A stretch of 23,923 nucleotides of DNA from a virus: positions 1 to 23,923 of the IMG/VR virus record IMGVR_UViG_3300025132_000299, one strand, 5' to 3'. The notes beneath the pieces were generated by a model, which did not search any database, was not told the DNA's origin, and worked only from the letters and a program-made list of their open reading frames with translations. Shown piece after piece: positions 16,757 to 22,785 of this stretch (position 1 is the first letter of the stretch; each line of letters starts with the position of its first letter). The translations under genes were made by a program, and so were the position numbers.

Positions 16757-16838
16757 GTGGATCGAGGGTGTGTTTCTTAAGGCATATTGTATTTCTCCAA
16801 AAACTCGATAATTATTACGGCTCGTATTCTTGATCCAC
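16757..16838. promoter_or_regulatory. Long-range stem with an alternative pairing, unknown function
   Basis: GTGGATCGAG (16757-16766) can pair with CTTGATCCAC (16829-16838), 10 bp with one G-U. The inner part ATCGAG (16761-16766) can instead pair perfectly with CTCGAT (16804-16809). The two folds exclude each other, as in attenuators and switches. It lies upstream of the -10 for the head operon on one strand and ahead of two terminators on the other, so the strand is undecided. Confidence 0.35.
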
Positions 16839-16866
16839 ATTTAAGATTTCATTAGGTATCCTTGTT

Positions 16867-16901
16867 ATGGTGGAGAATTTCGGTTTTCCACCATACTTTT
16901 T
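16867..16901 (+). terminator. Probable intrinsic terminator, plus strand
   Basis: ATGGTGGAGAA (16867-16877) pairs with TTTTCCACCAT (16884-16894), 11 bp with one G-T and a 6-base loop, followed by ACTTTTT. No plus-strand gene precedes it, so it either ends an unseen short RNA or blocks antisense transcription. Confidence 0.5.
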
Positions 16902-16934
16902 CAGAAAAAATCACAAAAAAATTAAAAAAGATAG

Positions 16935-16962
16935 AAAACCCTTGATTTATAAGGGTTTTTTT
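16935..16962 (+). terminator. Intrinsic terminator insulating the plus-strand cassette
   Basis: AAAACCCTT (16935-16943) and AAGGGTTTT (16951-16959) form a 9-bp stem with a 7-base loop, followed by T's through 16962. It lies only 14 bases before the -35 of the cassette promoter. On the minus strand it has a shorter T-run and may be weakly bidirectional. Confidence 0.7.
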
Positions 16963-16975
16963 ATGGCTAAAAAGG

Positions 16976-17004
16976 TTGACATTTAAAGCAAGATGTCTTA
17001 TTAT
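16976..17004 (+). promoter_or_regulatory. Consensus sigma70 promoter of the plus-strand cassette
   Basis: TTGACA (16976-16981), a spacer of exactly 17 bases, and TATTAT (16999-17004). Transcription should start near 17011, 43 bases before the ATG at 17054. The string AAGGTTGACATTT recurs at the second cassette promoter (18385). Confidence 0.85.
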
Positions 17005-17053
17005 ATAAGTATAGTTAGTAATAATGCTAACGCAAATTAAAAAGGAGACTAAA

Positions 17054-17500
17054 ATGAACAAATATGATTTAGGACACGAATGGGCAGTTGGTAGAAGTAT
17101 GAATGATAAGATTCATACTGTTGATATCAATGTATTTTTTAGAGGACTTGGCGGTAGTGTAGACTGTGCTGTGGCTCTTGCCAAATTAGCAAAAGCAAAA
17201 CTAATGCCAAAACAGGTTGTTATGGTTGATGGCTGTCAATTACAAGGTGAAAAACAGATAATTTCAGCAGGTGAGGCTGATATGGGCTTGAGATACTTGG
17301 TCAGTGAAAACTATGGCACACAAAAACTAATCAACAAAGTATATGACGCATTGATGAATTTAGATAATGAAATAGATGATGAAACTTGCGGTCATATGGA
17401 TCAGTATAGCAAAATTCAAGTAACTCACAGAATCAATAACGGTGAGTGGAACAAATCAGTTGATTATTTTGCATACACAGAACAGAAAGAGGAGGCATAA
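17054..17500 (+). CDS. Hypothetical cassette protein, 148 residues
   Basis: First gene of the plus-strand cassette. An in-frame ATG at 17024 exists, but the start at 17054 is preferred because AAAAAGGAGACTAAA lies just upstream. The protein starts MNKYDLGHEWAVGRSMNDKI and has a middle segment DCAVALAKLAKAKLMPKQVV that looks helical, followed by VMVDGCQLQGEKQII. No membrane segment, signal peptide or known motif is visible. Soluble, mixed charge. It is probably co-transcribed with the next two genes. Function unknown. Confidence 0.85.
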   Translation: MNKYDLGHEWAVGRSMNDKIHTVDINVFFRGLGGSVDCAVALAKLAKAKLMPKQVVMVDGCQLQGEKQIISAGEADMGLRYLVSENYGTQKLINKVYDALMNLDNEIDDETCGHMDQYSKIQVTHRINNGEWNKSVDYFAYTEQKEEA

Positions 17501-17501
17501 G

Positions 17502-17846
17502 ATGGGCGTAGATTTATATTGTAATAAGACTGTAACTGATCAAGCTGAACACGAAGAGTTGGTTAGTAAATTACCAATAGCATATCCAGACAAAGATACT
17601 GAACATAGATTCAGGAGCAGTTGGGATAGCAACAAGGGTAGTTTCTTTTATGATACAAAATTAAGAAGACTAACTTGGTGTGGATACAGAGTTAGACTTG
17701 CAAAAGGTGAATTAATAGAGCCTGGCAAGAAAACTCATAGGAGTTATAGCAGAGCAAAATTAGCCTATAACCTATCTCAATATCCTGGTAATCAAGACCA
17801 TGTTCTTAAATACTTTGATGAAAGAAGTTGGTGGGAGTTTGGCTAA
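17502..17846 (+). CDS. Hypothetical cassette protein, 114 residues
   Basis: Starts at the ATG at 17502, one base after the previous stop and preceded by GAGGAGG. A longer in-frame start at 17442 would lie inside the upstream gene and lacks a ribosome site. The protein is basic and aromatic (…RRLTWCGYRVRLAKGELIEPGKK…, ending SWWEFG). It shows no family I recognise, no membrane segment and no clear metal site. Coupled to its neighbours on both sides. Confidence 0.82.
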   Translation: MGVDLYCNKTVTDQAEHEELVSKLPIAYPDKDTEHRFRSSWDSNKGSFFYDTKLRRLTWCGYRVRLAKGELIEPGKKTHRSYSRAKLAYNLSQYPGNQDHVLKYFDERSWWEFG

Positions 17847-17847
17847 A

Positions 17848-18381
17848 ATGATATACTACGATCATCAGGTTGAAATGCAATTGAACATATTGAGTCATTG
17901 CCAACCTGGTGGCGTATTTGAGTTTGGTGTATTTCAAGGACACAGTTTAAGACTGTTTAAGTATGCTGATCCAACTAGAAAACTAGTGGGCTTTGATAGC
18001 TTTAAAGGCCTACCAGAAACTTGGCGTGAAGGATTTGAACAAGGTTGTTTTGCTACTGTAGAAAAAATAAACATACCCAATGTTGAAATAGTAGAAGGAT
18101 ACTTTGAAGATACTGTAGCAAAATATTTTAAAAACTACAAACACCCAGTAGGATTATTTCACGTTGATTGTGATCTATACAGTAGTAGTAAGACTGTGTT
18201 AGATGGTGTAGCACACTTGTTGAAACCTGGTGTTGTGGTATTGTTTGATGAATATAGAAACTATTATGGTTATCAACAACACGAATACAAGGCTTGGAAT
18301 GAAACACTAAAACAGTATAACATCAAGGCTGAAGAGATAGCATACAGTGGTCATCAACAGAGTGCCTGGCGAATAATATAA
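17848..18381 (+). CDS. TylF/MycF-type SAM-dependent methyltransferase
   Basis: A 177-residue protein from the ATG at 17848, one base after the upstream stop; earlier in-frame ATGs (17800, 17818) lie within that gene. VFEFGVFQGHSLRLF (~22-36) is the SAM-binding motif I of macrocin-O-methyltransferase-like enzymes. KLVGFDSFKGLPETW (~45-59) is the diagnostic motif II. VGLFHVDCDLYSSSKTVLDG (~98-117) carries the Asp pair that binds metal in TylF relatives, and VVVLFDEYRNYYGYQQHE closes the site. It is shorter than TylF (~250), lacking the N-terminal cap. Class and motifs are clear; the substrate is not. In phages such enzymes are thought to alter sugars or small metabolites, an inference here. It is the last gene of the first cassette transcript. 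Confidence 0.85.
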   Translation: MIYYDHQVEMQLNILSHCQPGGVFEFGVFQGHSLRLFKYADPTRKLVGFDSFKGLPETWREGFEQGCFATVEKINIPNVEIVEGYFEDTVAKYFKNYKHPVGLFHVDCDLYSSSKTVLDGVAHLLKPGVVVLFDEYRNYYGYQQHEYKAWNETLKQYNIKAEEIAYSGHQQSAWRII

Positions 18382-18384
18382 AGG

Positions 18385-18413
18385 TTGACATTTTCAACAT
18401 TTTTTAGTATAGT
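18385..18413 (+). promoter_or_regulatory. Second consensus promoter in the cassette
   Basis: TTGACA (18385-18390), 17 bases, then TATAGT (18408-18413). It lies in the 59-base gap between the methyltransferase and the 68-residue gene, with transcription expected to start near 18420, about 20 bases before the ATG. Confidence 0.85.
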
Positions 18414-18440
18414 ATAACTATATTAACAAGGAGCAACAAA

Positions 18441-18647
18441 ATGAAAAATCAAACAGAAAATAATAATATTGCTGAAGCAAATAATAATATTGCTGAAGCA
18501 ATATATGATATAGACCAAACTTTAAACAAAGTTGCTGATGGAACTAACTGGACAGTAGCTGATTCAGTAAGTAACATTAACTTTGAATTGCAAGAAATGA
18601 ATGGTCATTTAAAAGAATTAATTAAAATACTCAAAGACAAGAGTTAA
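18441..18647 (+). CDS. Small helical protein with a duplicated NNIAEA segment
   Basis: A 68-residue acidic protein with its own promoter and an AAGGAG ribosome site. The N-terminus contains two copies of NNNIAEA coded by a perfect 21-bp tandem repeat (18459-18500). The C-terminal half (…VSNINFELQEMNGHLKELIKILKDKS) looks like an amphipathic helix or coiled coil. No catalytic motif. A separate strong promoter for so small a protein suggests early or constant expression, as with host-takeover or exclusion proteins, but that is speculation. Confidence 0.8.
   Translation: MKNQTENNNIAEANNNIAEAIYDIDQTLNKVADGTNWTVADSVSNINFELQEMNGHLKELIKILKDKS
18459..18500 (+). repeat. Perfect 21-bp tandem duplication
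   Basis: Two identical 21-bp units (18459-18479 and 18480-18500) inside the 68-residue gene, in frame (each codes seven residues). Unbroken identity suggests a recent duplication. Confidence 0.9.
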
Positions 18648-18649
18648 CA

Positions 18650-18671
18650 AAAAGGGGCTTCGGCCCCTTTT
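18650..18671. terminator. Bidirectional UUCG-loop terminator between convergent genes
   Basis: AAAAGGGGC-TTCG-GCCCCTTTT is a perfect 9-bp stem with the very stable TTCG loop on the plus strand. It ends both the plus-strand cassette (stop at 18645-18647) and the large terminase, whose TAA at 18670-18672 overlaps the stem. On the minus strand the loop is CGAA. Confidence 0.92.
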
Positions 18672-19908
18672 ACAAATGTCCCCATTGCTTAATTGTTCTA
18701 GGCTCTGGTTCAATCTTACGTAGTGGATATAGGTATTCAACCATGTATCCCAAACTATCATTAACACCATCATAACCTTTTACTGCATCCTTTTCTGGTA
18801 TGGCAGTATCTGGTTTGTATTGATGTTTCAATAGTGCTTCTATAACAGTCTTACACTTGGGATCTATCAATAGATTACGTTCATCTTGTGCATTGCACAA
18901 CAGTCTATTAACAGTATTGATTCTATCTTTTACTTGAGGGTGGCTTCGCCTGCTCTTAACAGTGAATCCCCATTGTTCTAGTATGGTGTGATCTGTCTTT
19001 GAATTGGCCACCGTTTTTCTGGCTGAACCGGCTGGGTCAGGATAAATCACAAACCTTGCATCTGGATATCTTTCTTTTAGAGCTTGTGCCATCTCATCTG
19101 TGTTGGTATTGTGTAGAACTAATTCATCTATTACATATAGACCATATTGTGTTTTGATTGCTATGGGAGCAGTCATCTTACTTACGTTAAGGTCAAGTCC
19201 TACATGAAGTAGTGGTGGTATATCACCTTTATACTTTGCAGTATTTGCTTCAGCATCAAATGCATAGTATATTAGATTACCTGATGTTTCGAAGCTGGCT
19301 TCATATTCTTGTAGGTATGTTTTCTTTGCTAGATCTCGTTTGGCGGCTTCTATCTCTTCTCTGCTGATCTGGCCACCTTCTAAACTGGTCCAAGTAAAGC
19401 TCTCCCAATCTGAACTTACTTTGGCCTGTTGATATAGATCATAGAACCAATTGCCTATGCCTTGTGGAGTTGATATAAACAATGCATGACCTTCTCTGTC
19501 TGATAGTGTGGGTCTTATAACATCTGTCCACACACTACTACCATTTTGAAAGAATGCACATTCATCTAATACTGCGAAGTCACAACTGATACCTCTTATA
19601 CTATCAGCGGCGTCTGCACTACGCAATTCTATTTTAGTATTATTAACCAACAAGAACGAGAGCTCGCTCTCGTTTACTTTTTTTAGCCATCTTCTATCTA
19701 TGAGTCTGGCCTTTAGATCTTCAAATATGATACTTTTGGCCTGGCGATATGAGGGGCCCACATATAGGATACGACGGTTGGGCTGTCTAGCAAACTTGGC
19801 TATCTCCCACATACTCAAATAGGTCTTACCGCCACGTCTACCACTAGCACATACCCTAAATCTTTTTGAACTATCAAATACAGCCTGTTGGGGGACAGTC
19901 AAGGGCAT
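18670..19908 (-). CDS. terL: Terminase large subunit
   Basis: A 412-residue protein with both motor and nuclease parts. Walker A is CASGRRGGKT (~20-29), Walker B is DFAVLDECAF (~109-118) with the catalytic Glu, and the coupling motif FISTPQG follows (~143-149). The nuclease has HVGLDLNVSK (~233-242), VIYPDPAG (~283-290) and DGVNDSLGYMVEYL near the C-terminus, giving the Asp residues of the RNase H-like site. It packages DNA through the portal using ATP and cuts the concatemer. It follows the 86-residue membrane protein by one base and ends in the shared terminator. The portal is not adjacent, because the plus-strand cassette lies between. Confidence 0.96.
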   Translation of the reverse strand: MPLTVPQQAVFDSSKRFRVCASGRRGGKTYLSMWEIAKFARQPNRRILYVGPSYRQAKSIIFEDLKARLIDRRWLKKVNESELSFLLVNNTKIELRSADAADSIRGISCDFAVLDECAFFQNGSSVWTDVIRPTLSDREGHALFISTPQGIGNWFYDLYQQAKVSSDWESFTWTSLEGGQISREEIEAAKRDLAKKTYLQEYEASFETSGNLIYYAFDAEANTAKYKGDIPPLLHVGLDLNVSKMTAPIAIKTQYGLYVIDELVLHNTNTDEMAQALKERYPDARFVIYPDPAGSARKTVANSKTDHTILEQWGFTVKSRRSHPQVKDRINTVNRLLCNAQDERNLLIDPKCKTVIEALLKHQYKPDTAIPEKDAVKGYDGVNDSLGYMVEYLYPLRKIEPEPRTIKQWGHL

Positions 19909-20169
19909 CTATTTTTCCGATGGTGTTTTGGTGATTTTTCCTGAACCCACATACAAGCCAAAAAAGCCTGCACCTGCACCAACCACGGTTGCTACAAATC
20001 CTGCTTGTGCTGTTGTAGGGTCTGGCATGGCCATGAACCATTGTGTTACACTATAGAAAGCATATGTATACAATGCCATAAGCATTCTAGGTATTAGACG
20101 CCAATTTGACATCAATTCAGGTATCTCAGTTTTGATGAAATACCAAACATTTTTGATGATGTTTTTCAT
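19909..20169 (-). CDS. Small two-span membrane protein, holin-like
   Basis: An 86-residue protein with a cationic N-terminus. It has two hydrophobic segments: RMLMALYTYAFYSVTQWFMA (~28-47) and AGFVATVVGAGAGFFGLYVG (~56-75), joined by MPDPTTAQ, with a short polar tail. Size and topology fit a class II holin, and similar proteins with the VVGAGAGFFGLYVGSG segment occur beside terminase genes in marine phages (from memory). No lysis enzyme is visible nearby, so a holin role is inferred from topology alone. It overlaps the upstream gene at 20169. Confidence 0.7.
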   Translation of the reverse strand: MKNIIKNVWYFIKTEIPELMSNWRLIPRMLMALYTYAFYSVTQWFMAMPDPTTAQAGFVATVVGAGAGFFGLYVGSGKITKTPSEK

Positions 20170-20501
20170 TATAATTCTCCTGCTTTGCGATACTTTCGTA
20201 TCTTATCTTCAACCCAAGCTATGGCTGATACACCGCCCCATAACAAATAGGACCAGTATCCACTACCACGTTTCTCGGGATCTGACTCGCCTAGATACAT
20301 ATCGTGACTATCTCTCGCTCGTGCCAAGTAACTTCTCATTCTCAGTATAGTATCTTGGCTTAATGCCACGTTGTTGGCAATGTCACGAGCACGAGCCAGC
20401 CCTACCGGTGTCCCAAACTTACGAGACGGTGGTAGGGTCTTACGGAACTCTAAAGCTCTCCGTGCGTTTTTACGCATTGCTTCGTTTGGTCTATAGGGCA
20501 T
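20169..20501 (-). CDS. Conserved phage protein of unknown function
   Basis: A 110-residue basic protein. MPYRPNEAMRKNARRALEFR…, …GTPVGLARARDIANNVALSQDTILRMRSYLARARD… and …YWSYLLWGGVSAIAWVEDKIR… form a pattern I have seen in many phage and prophage proteins (M-P-Y-x-P-N…ARARDI…LS…RM…WGG…W). It is often near head genes or fused to structural proteins, but has no settled function. The Arg-rich helices suggest nucleic acid or capsid contacts. It begins on the stop of the upstream gene (shared base at 20501), so translation is coupled. Confidence 0.72.
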   Translation of the reverse strand: MPYRPNEAMRKNARRALEFRKTLPPSRKFGTPVGLARARDIANNVALSQDTILRMRSYLARARDSHDMYLGESDPEKRGSGYWSYLLWGGVSAIAWVEDKIRKYRKAGEL

Positions 20502-21253
20502 TAGTTCTTTTCAAAAATCAATTGAAAGTCTGCCGCTACTGCCACATCTGATGATCCCAATCTCTTGGCACGGAATTCAATAATACCGCCTGCTGGAATC
20601 TGAAATGGGTTTGGTAGGTTGTATGTAACACCTTGACCATCACCTACGATTGTTGTTAACACTTGTCTGAATGGTGCCGCATCTGGTGCTTTGTTCAACC
20701 AAATACTCACCTGAGCCGCTCCACTTGCACTCATCATAAATGTTGTGATGTATGCATTTGTGTCTGCTGGAACTGCAAAACTTGCACTCTGTTGTTGTCC
20801 CTCTAGTGCCGCGATCTCATACAATACTGTATCATCAGCGTTGTTTGCCACTCTGATCACACCCTTGTTCACACTACCACCTGAACCAACTTTGTTTACA
20901 AATAGATTGTTCACGTGTCTGTAGCTGTTCACTGTTGTGACTGCCGCTGTTCCATTTAGGTTAACATTTTCTTCTACTTCTGCACCTGATCCATCAATAC
21001 CTTTGATCTTTACACGTCTTGCGTGTCCTGAACCTGAATTGGTATCATCTGCATCTGATGATTTGATCTTTAATTGTTCTGCACTTGATAGTAAGTTTCT
21101 GATACCACCTTGTGTGCAAATAGTTTCTAGTGTTGCACCAACTGTTGGGTTGATACCACTAGTTCCTTCTAGACTCAATTTGTCTACTGTTCCTGATGCG
21201 AGTTCCAAACCACTTGGAAGTGTTGTAACTCTCATTCCTGCTGATACTGGCAT
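20501..21253 (-). CDS. Probable virion structural protein
   Basis: A 250-residue beta-rich protein. The segment …GSGHARRVKIKGIDGSGAEVEENVNLNGTAAVTTVNSYRHVN… matches a recurrent style of marine phage virion proteins (A-R-x-V-x-I-x-G-L/I-D…V-x-L-N-G-T…V-T-T). The C-terminal …NPFQIPAGGIIEFRAKRLGSSDVAVAADFQLIFEKN looks like a jelly-roll-like beta sandwich. It could be a head decoration or appendage protein. No signal peptide. It lies 4 bases after the upstream stop, inside the packaging block rather than with the main structural genes. Confidence 0.68.
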   Translation of the reverse strand: MPVSAGMRVTTLPSGLELASGTVDKLSLEGTSGINPTVGATLETICTQGGIRNLLSSAEQLKIKSSDADDTNSGSGHARRVKIKGIDGSGAEVEENVNLNGTAAVTTVNSYRHVNNLFVNKVGSGGSVNKGVIRVANNADDTVLYEIAALEGQQQSASFAVPADTNAYITTFMMSASGAAQVSIWLNKAPDAAPFRQVLTTIVGDGQGVTYNLPNPFQIPAGGIIEFRAKRLGSSDVAVAADFQLIFEKN

Positions 21254-21257
21254 AACG

Positions 21258-21623
21258 TTATTTCCTTTTCTTGTTGCGAGCCTCTTCTAGAATGGCTCTA
21301 TCTTGTTGTATTAGGGCCGGCACTGGTGTGCTGTAACCCTTGAAAGACGGCGAACTCCACAACCACTCTTCTTCCGGATATAGTTCGTTGTAGGCATCTG
21401 CCATCTGTTCTAGTTGACTGTTTGTCCAATCTGTGCTATAATAAACACGAGCAATTAGATCATTGTTTAAGGGCTGACGCCCAACTGTGGCTTCAAGATC
21501 AACGTGATCTATTCGGCCCGCCTTGTAATAACCTAAACTCCATGGACAAACTTCAGAGATTGACTCATAATATTTGAGCCAATTAACCTCTACGTCTTGA
21601 CTTCTTTTTCTTTTTGTCATCAT
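21258..21623 (-). CDS. Hypothetical protein, 121 residues
   Basis: The protein starts MMTKRKRSQDVEVNWLKYYES and is rich in Trp and Tyr, with the helical segment WTNSQLEQMADAYNELYPEE and a basic end (NKKRK). No motif recognised. Its first 41 bases overlap the 33-residue basic gene in another frame, and the AAAAAGG just before the double ATG leaves short spacing. It is probably coupled to the upstream gene. It might bind DNA or the terminase, but nothing in the sequence proves this. Confidence 0.72.
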   Translation of the reverse strand: MMTKRKRSQDVEVNWLKYYESISEVCPWSLGYYKAGRIDHVDLEATVGRQPLNNDLIARVYYSTDWTNSQLEQMADAYNELYPEEEWLWSSPSFKGYSTPVPALIQQDRAILEEARNKKRK

Positions 21624-21684
21624 CCTTTTTCTTCATACCTCTACGGGTAGATGATGCTTTCTTCATTCCTCTTCTTGTAGCCAT
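21583..21684 (-). CDS. 33-residue Lys/Arg-rich peptide
   Basis: A short frame from ATG 21684-21682 to TAA 21585-21583. The product starts MATRRGMKKASSTRRGMKKK and ends in Lys/Arg/Gly, with TRRGMKK present twice. It begins inside the stop of the XhlA-like gene (TAATG overlap), with GGGGAG 11 bases ahead, and overlaps the start of the next gene. The coupling, ribosome site and peptide repeat support translation. The charge suggests DNA or RNA binding, for example a packaged basic peptide, but this is unproven. Confidence 0.6.
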   Translation of the reverse strand: MATRRGMKKASSTRRGMKKKDDDKKKKKSRRRG

Positions 21685-21896
21685 TATAACATATACTCCC
21701 CTACCATACCAGCTACTGTGCTGGCCACTAATAATCCTAGAACCCACCATAGGCGTTGATCTAGTTTATCAATTGTTTTGGTTTGCTTTTCCATATCCTT
21801 CTCGATATGCTTTAAATGATTCTCTTTGATGATCTTGATATCTGTTTTGATTTCTCTAATACTCTGAGTGTTCTGTTCAGTTTGCGATTTTGCCAT
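21684..21896 (-). CDS. XhlA-like small membrane protein
   Basis: A 70-residue protein with a long charged coiled coil (residues ~8-47, …REIKTDIKIIKENHLKHIEK…) followed by one C-terminal membrane span, RLWWVLGLLVASTVAGMVGEYML. This is the shape of the haemolysin XhlA / holin-like family, about 70-90 residues, which helps membrane lysis in some phages. It is between the small terminase and the 33-residue gene. No cognate XhlB or endolysin is seen, so the lysis role is inferred. Confidence 0.7.
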   Translation of the reverse strand: MAKSQTEQNTQSIREIKTDIKIIKENHLKHIEKDMEKQTKTIDKLDQRLWWVLGLLVASTVAGMVGEYML

Positions 21897-21943
21897 CTTG
21901 AATGTTCCCTTTTTGTTGAAAACGACGGCAAAAAACCTTTAAA

Positions 21944-21955
21944 TAAGATATCTTA
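21944..21955. promoter_or_regulatory. 12-bp perfect palindrome at the terS stop
   Basis: TAAGATATCTTA is a perfect palindrome that covers the stop codon of the small terminase. It is followed on the minus strand by ATTTAAAGGTTTTTT. It may be a protein-binding site, or chance in AT-rich DNA. Confidence 0.25.
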
Positions 21956-22300
21956 CTTGCTGTCATCCTTGCTTTCTTCCCACGGTAATACACTACTAGA
22001 TTCTTCTGTAGCAGGATTATCTTGGAATCCTAGGTAATTTTTACTCAACCAAATTTGCATTACAGCATTGTCTTTTTCTACTGCATTTCTATACATAGCT
22101 CTTCTGAGTTTTATCTTACCTTGAGCTTTTCCCTCTTGTATACAATCTTTGTGATGTCTATCCAGGGTATCCACACTACATTTCATAACATAAGCTATTT
22201 CGCCTCTGCTACATTGTAGTTCTGCGAGTCTACGGATCTGTTCACAATCTAATTGTATTTTAGGTCGCCCTTTTGTGTTTTTGTCTGACTTTTCTGTCAT
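21953..22300 (-). CDS. terS: Terminase small subunit
   Basis: A 115-residue protein. A basic lead GRPKIQLDCEQIRRLAELQ is followed by a helix-turn-helix (CSRGEIAYVMKCSVDTLDRH, ~31-50), then …GKIKLRRAMYRNAVEKDNAVMQIWLSKNYLGFQD, the strongly conserved …SLRR.q…A…n..M.IWLgK..LG..d… pattern of phage small terminases. It recognises the packaging start site and recruits the large subunit. An acidic C-terminus (…PWEESKDDSK) is typical. The large subunit is 2 kb downstream with five small genes between them. Confidence 0.88.
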   Translation of the reverse strand: MTEKSDKNTKGRPKIQLDCEQIRRLAELQCSRGEIAYVMKCSVDTLDRHHKDCIQEGKAQGKIKLRRAMYRNAVEKDNAVMQIWLSKNYLGFQDNPATEESSSVLPWEESKDDSK

Positions 22301-22330
22301 TGCTACTTCTCCTTAACGCCTGAGAATAGG

Positions 22331-22474
22331 CTAAAATATGAACTGATACACTTTGTATAACAGCCAAACAGCATAATGTATAAAGCCTATGCTTAATATT
22401 GCGTTGGCCAACACCATACTGTGTCTTGCATACTTCCAGAATAAGTCTTGATTATATTCTTTAGATTCTCTCAT
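22331..22474 (-). CDS. 47-residue membrane protein
   Basis: A short gene from ATG 22474-22472 to TAG 22333-22331. It has an AAAGGAG ribosome site 6 bases ahead, the best in this region. The product starts MRESKEYNQDLFWKYARHSM and then has a hydrophobic span of about 24 residues (VLANAILSIGFIHYAVWLLY, then KVYQFIF). One membrane segment with a polar N-terminus. Function unknown; its size and place ahead of the terminase suggest a membrane-acting peptide. It appears to be the first gene after the promoter at 22512-22551. Confidence 0.75.
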   Translation of the reverse strand: MRESKEYNQDLFWKYARHSMVLANAILSIGFIHYAVWLLYKVYQFIF

Positions 22475-22497
22475 TGTATACTCCTTTATTTATCGTT

Positions 22498-22510
22498 AGA
22501 GTTAAACTCT
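22498..22510. promoter_or_regulatory. Perfect palindrome at the predicted transcription start
   Basis: AGAGTTAAACTCT is a perfect 6+1+6 inverted repeat located at about +1 of the promoter with TATAAT at 22517-22512. The position suits an operator. Confidence 0.4.
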
Positions 22511-22511
22511 T

Positions 22512-22551
22512 ATTATACAGTTTAAATACTGTTGAGCGATGGGGGTCGCTC
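22512..22551 (-). promoter_or_regulatory. Probable promoter of the packaging block
   Basis: A perfect TATAAT lies on the minus strand (22517-22512). The -35 position reads ATCGCT, not consensus, but an inverted repeat GAGCGA-N6-TCGCTC (22534-22551) covers it, as at the head operon promoter. Transcription would begin near 22505, ahead of the 47-residue gene and terS. Confidence 0.5.
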
Positions 22552-22557
22552 CGGGAG

Positions 22558-22785
22558 TTAAAGTTCGCCTTTGCTCCCGTTTTTAGCTTGTGAATAGTTT
22601 TTACGTGCTTTCTTATCCCACCATTCACCTACTAATTCATCATCTTTGTGTATTGTATAGCCGGCTAATTCATCAGCTATTCTGTATATCATAGCCTGCT
22701 TGGGTATTTCCAATCTGTTCTTGGTCAGCACAGTTTCTCTGTATCTGATCCTGTCTCTATACAGATAGAATGTTCCCTTATACAT
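22558..22785 (-). CDS. Hypothetical protein, 75 residues
   Basis: The protein starts MYKGTFYLYRDRIRYRETVL and is basic and Tyr-rich in the first half. It contains IADELAGYTIHKDDELVGEWW near the middle. No known motif. It overlaps the end of the upstream gene by 8 bases, and its ribosome site (GGGCGGGC) is weak, so coupling is likely. It ends before the promoter at 22512-22551. Function unknown. Confidence 0.68.
   Translation of the reverse strand: MYKGTFYLYRDRIRYRETVLTKNRLEIPKQAMIYRIADELAGYTIHKDDELVGEWWDKKARKNYSQAKNGSKGEL

Noticed and set aside
16867-16901. A tRNA or tRNA-like 3' end (…TTCCACCA)
   Set aside because: The stem lacks a T-loop (TTCRANN), and no D or anticodon arms are upstream. 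The stem plus T-run is better read as a terminator. No other tRNA was seen in the window.
16852-17061. A 69-codon minus-strand reading frame in the intergenic region
   Set aside because: It runs through the cassette promoter, two terminators and the start of an opposite gene, has no ribosome site, and its product is a low-complexity Phe/Ile string from AT-rich DNA.
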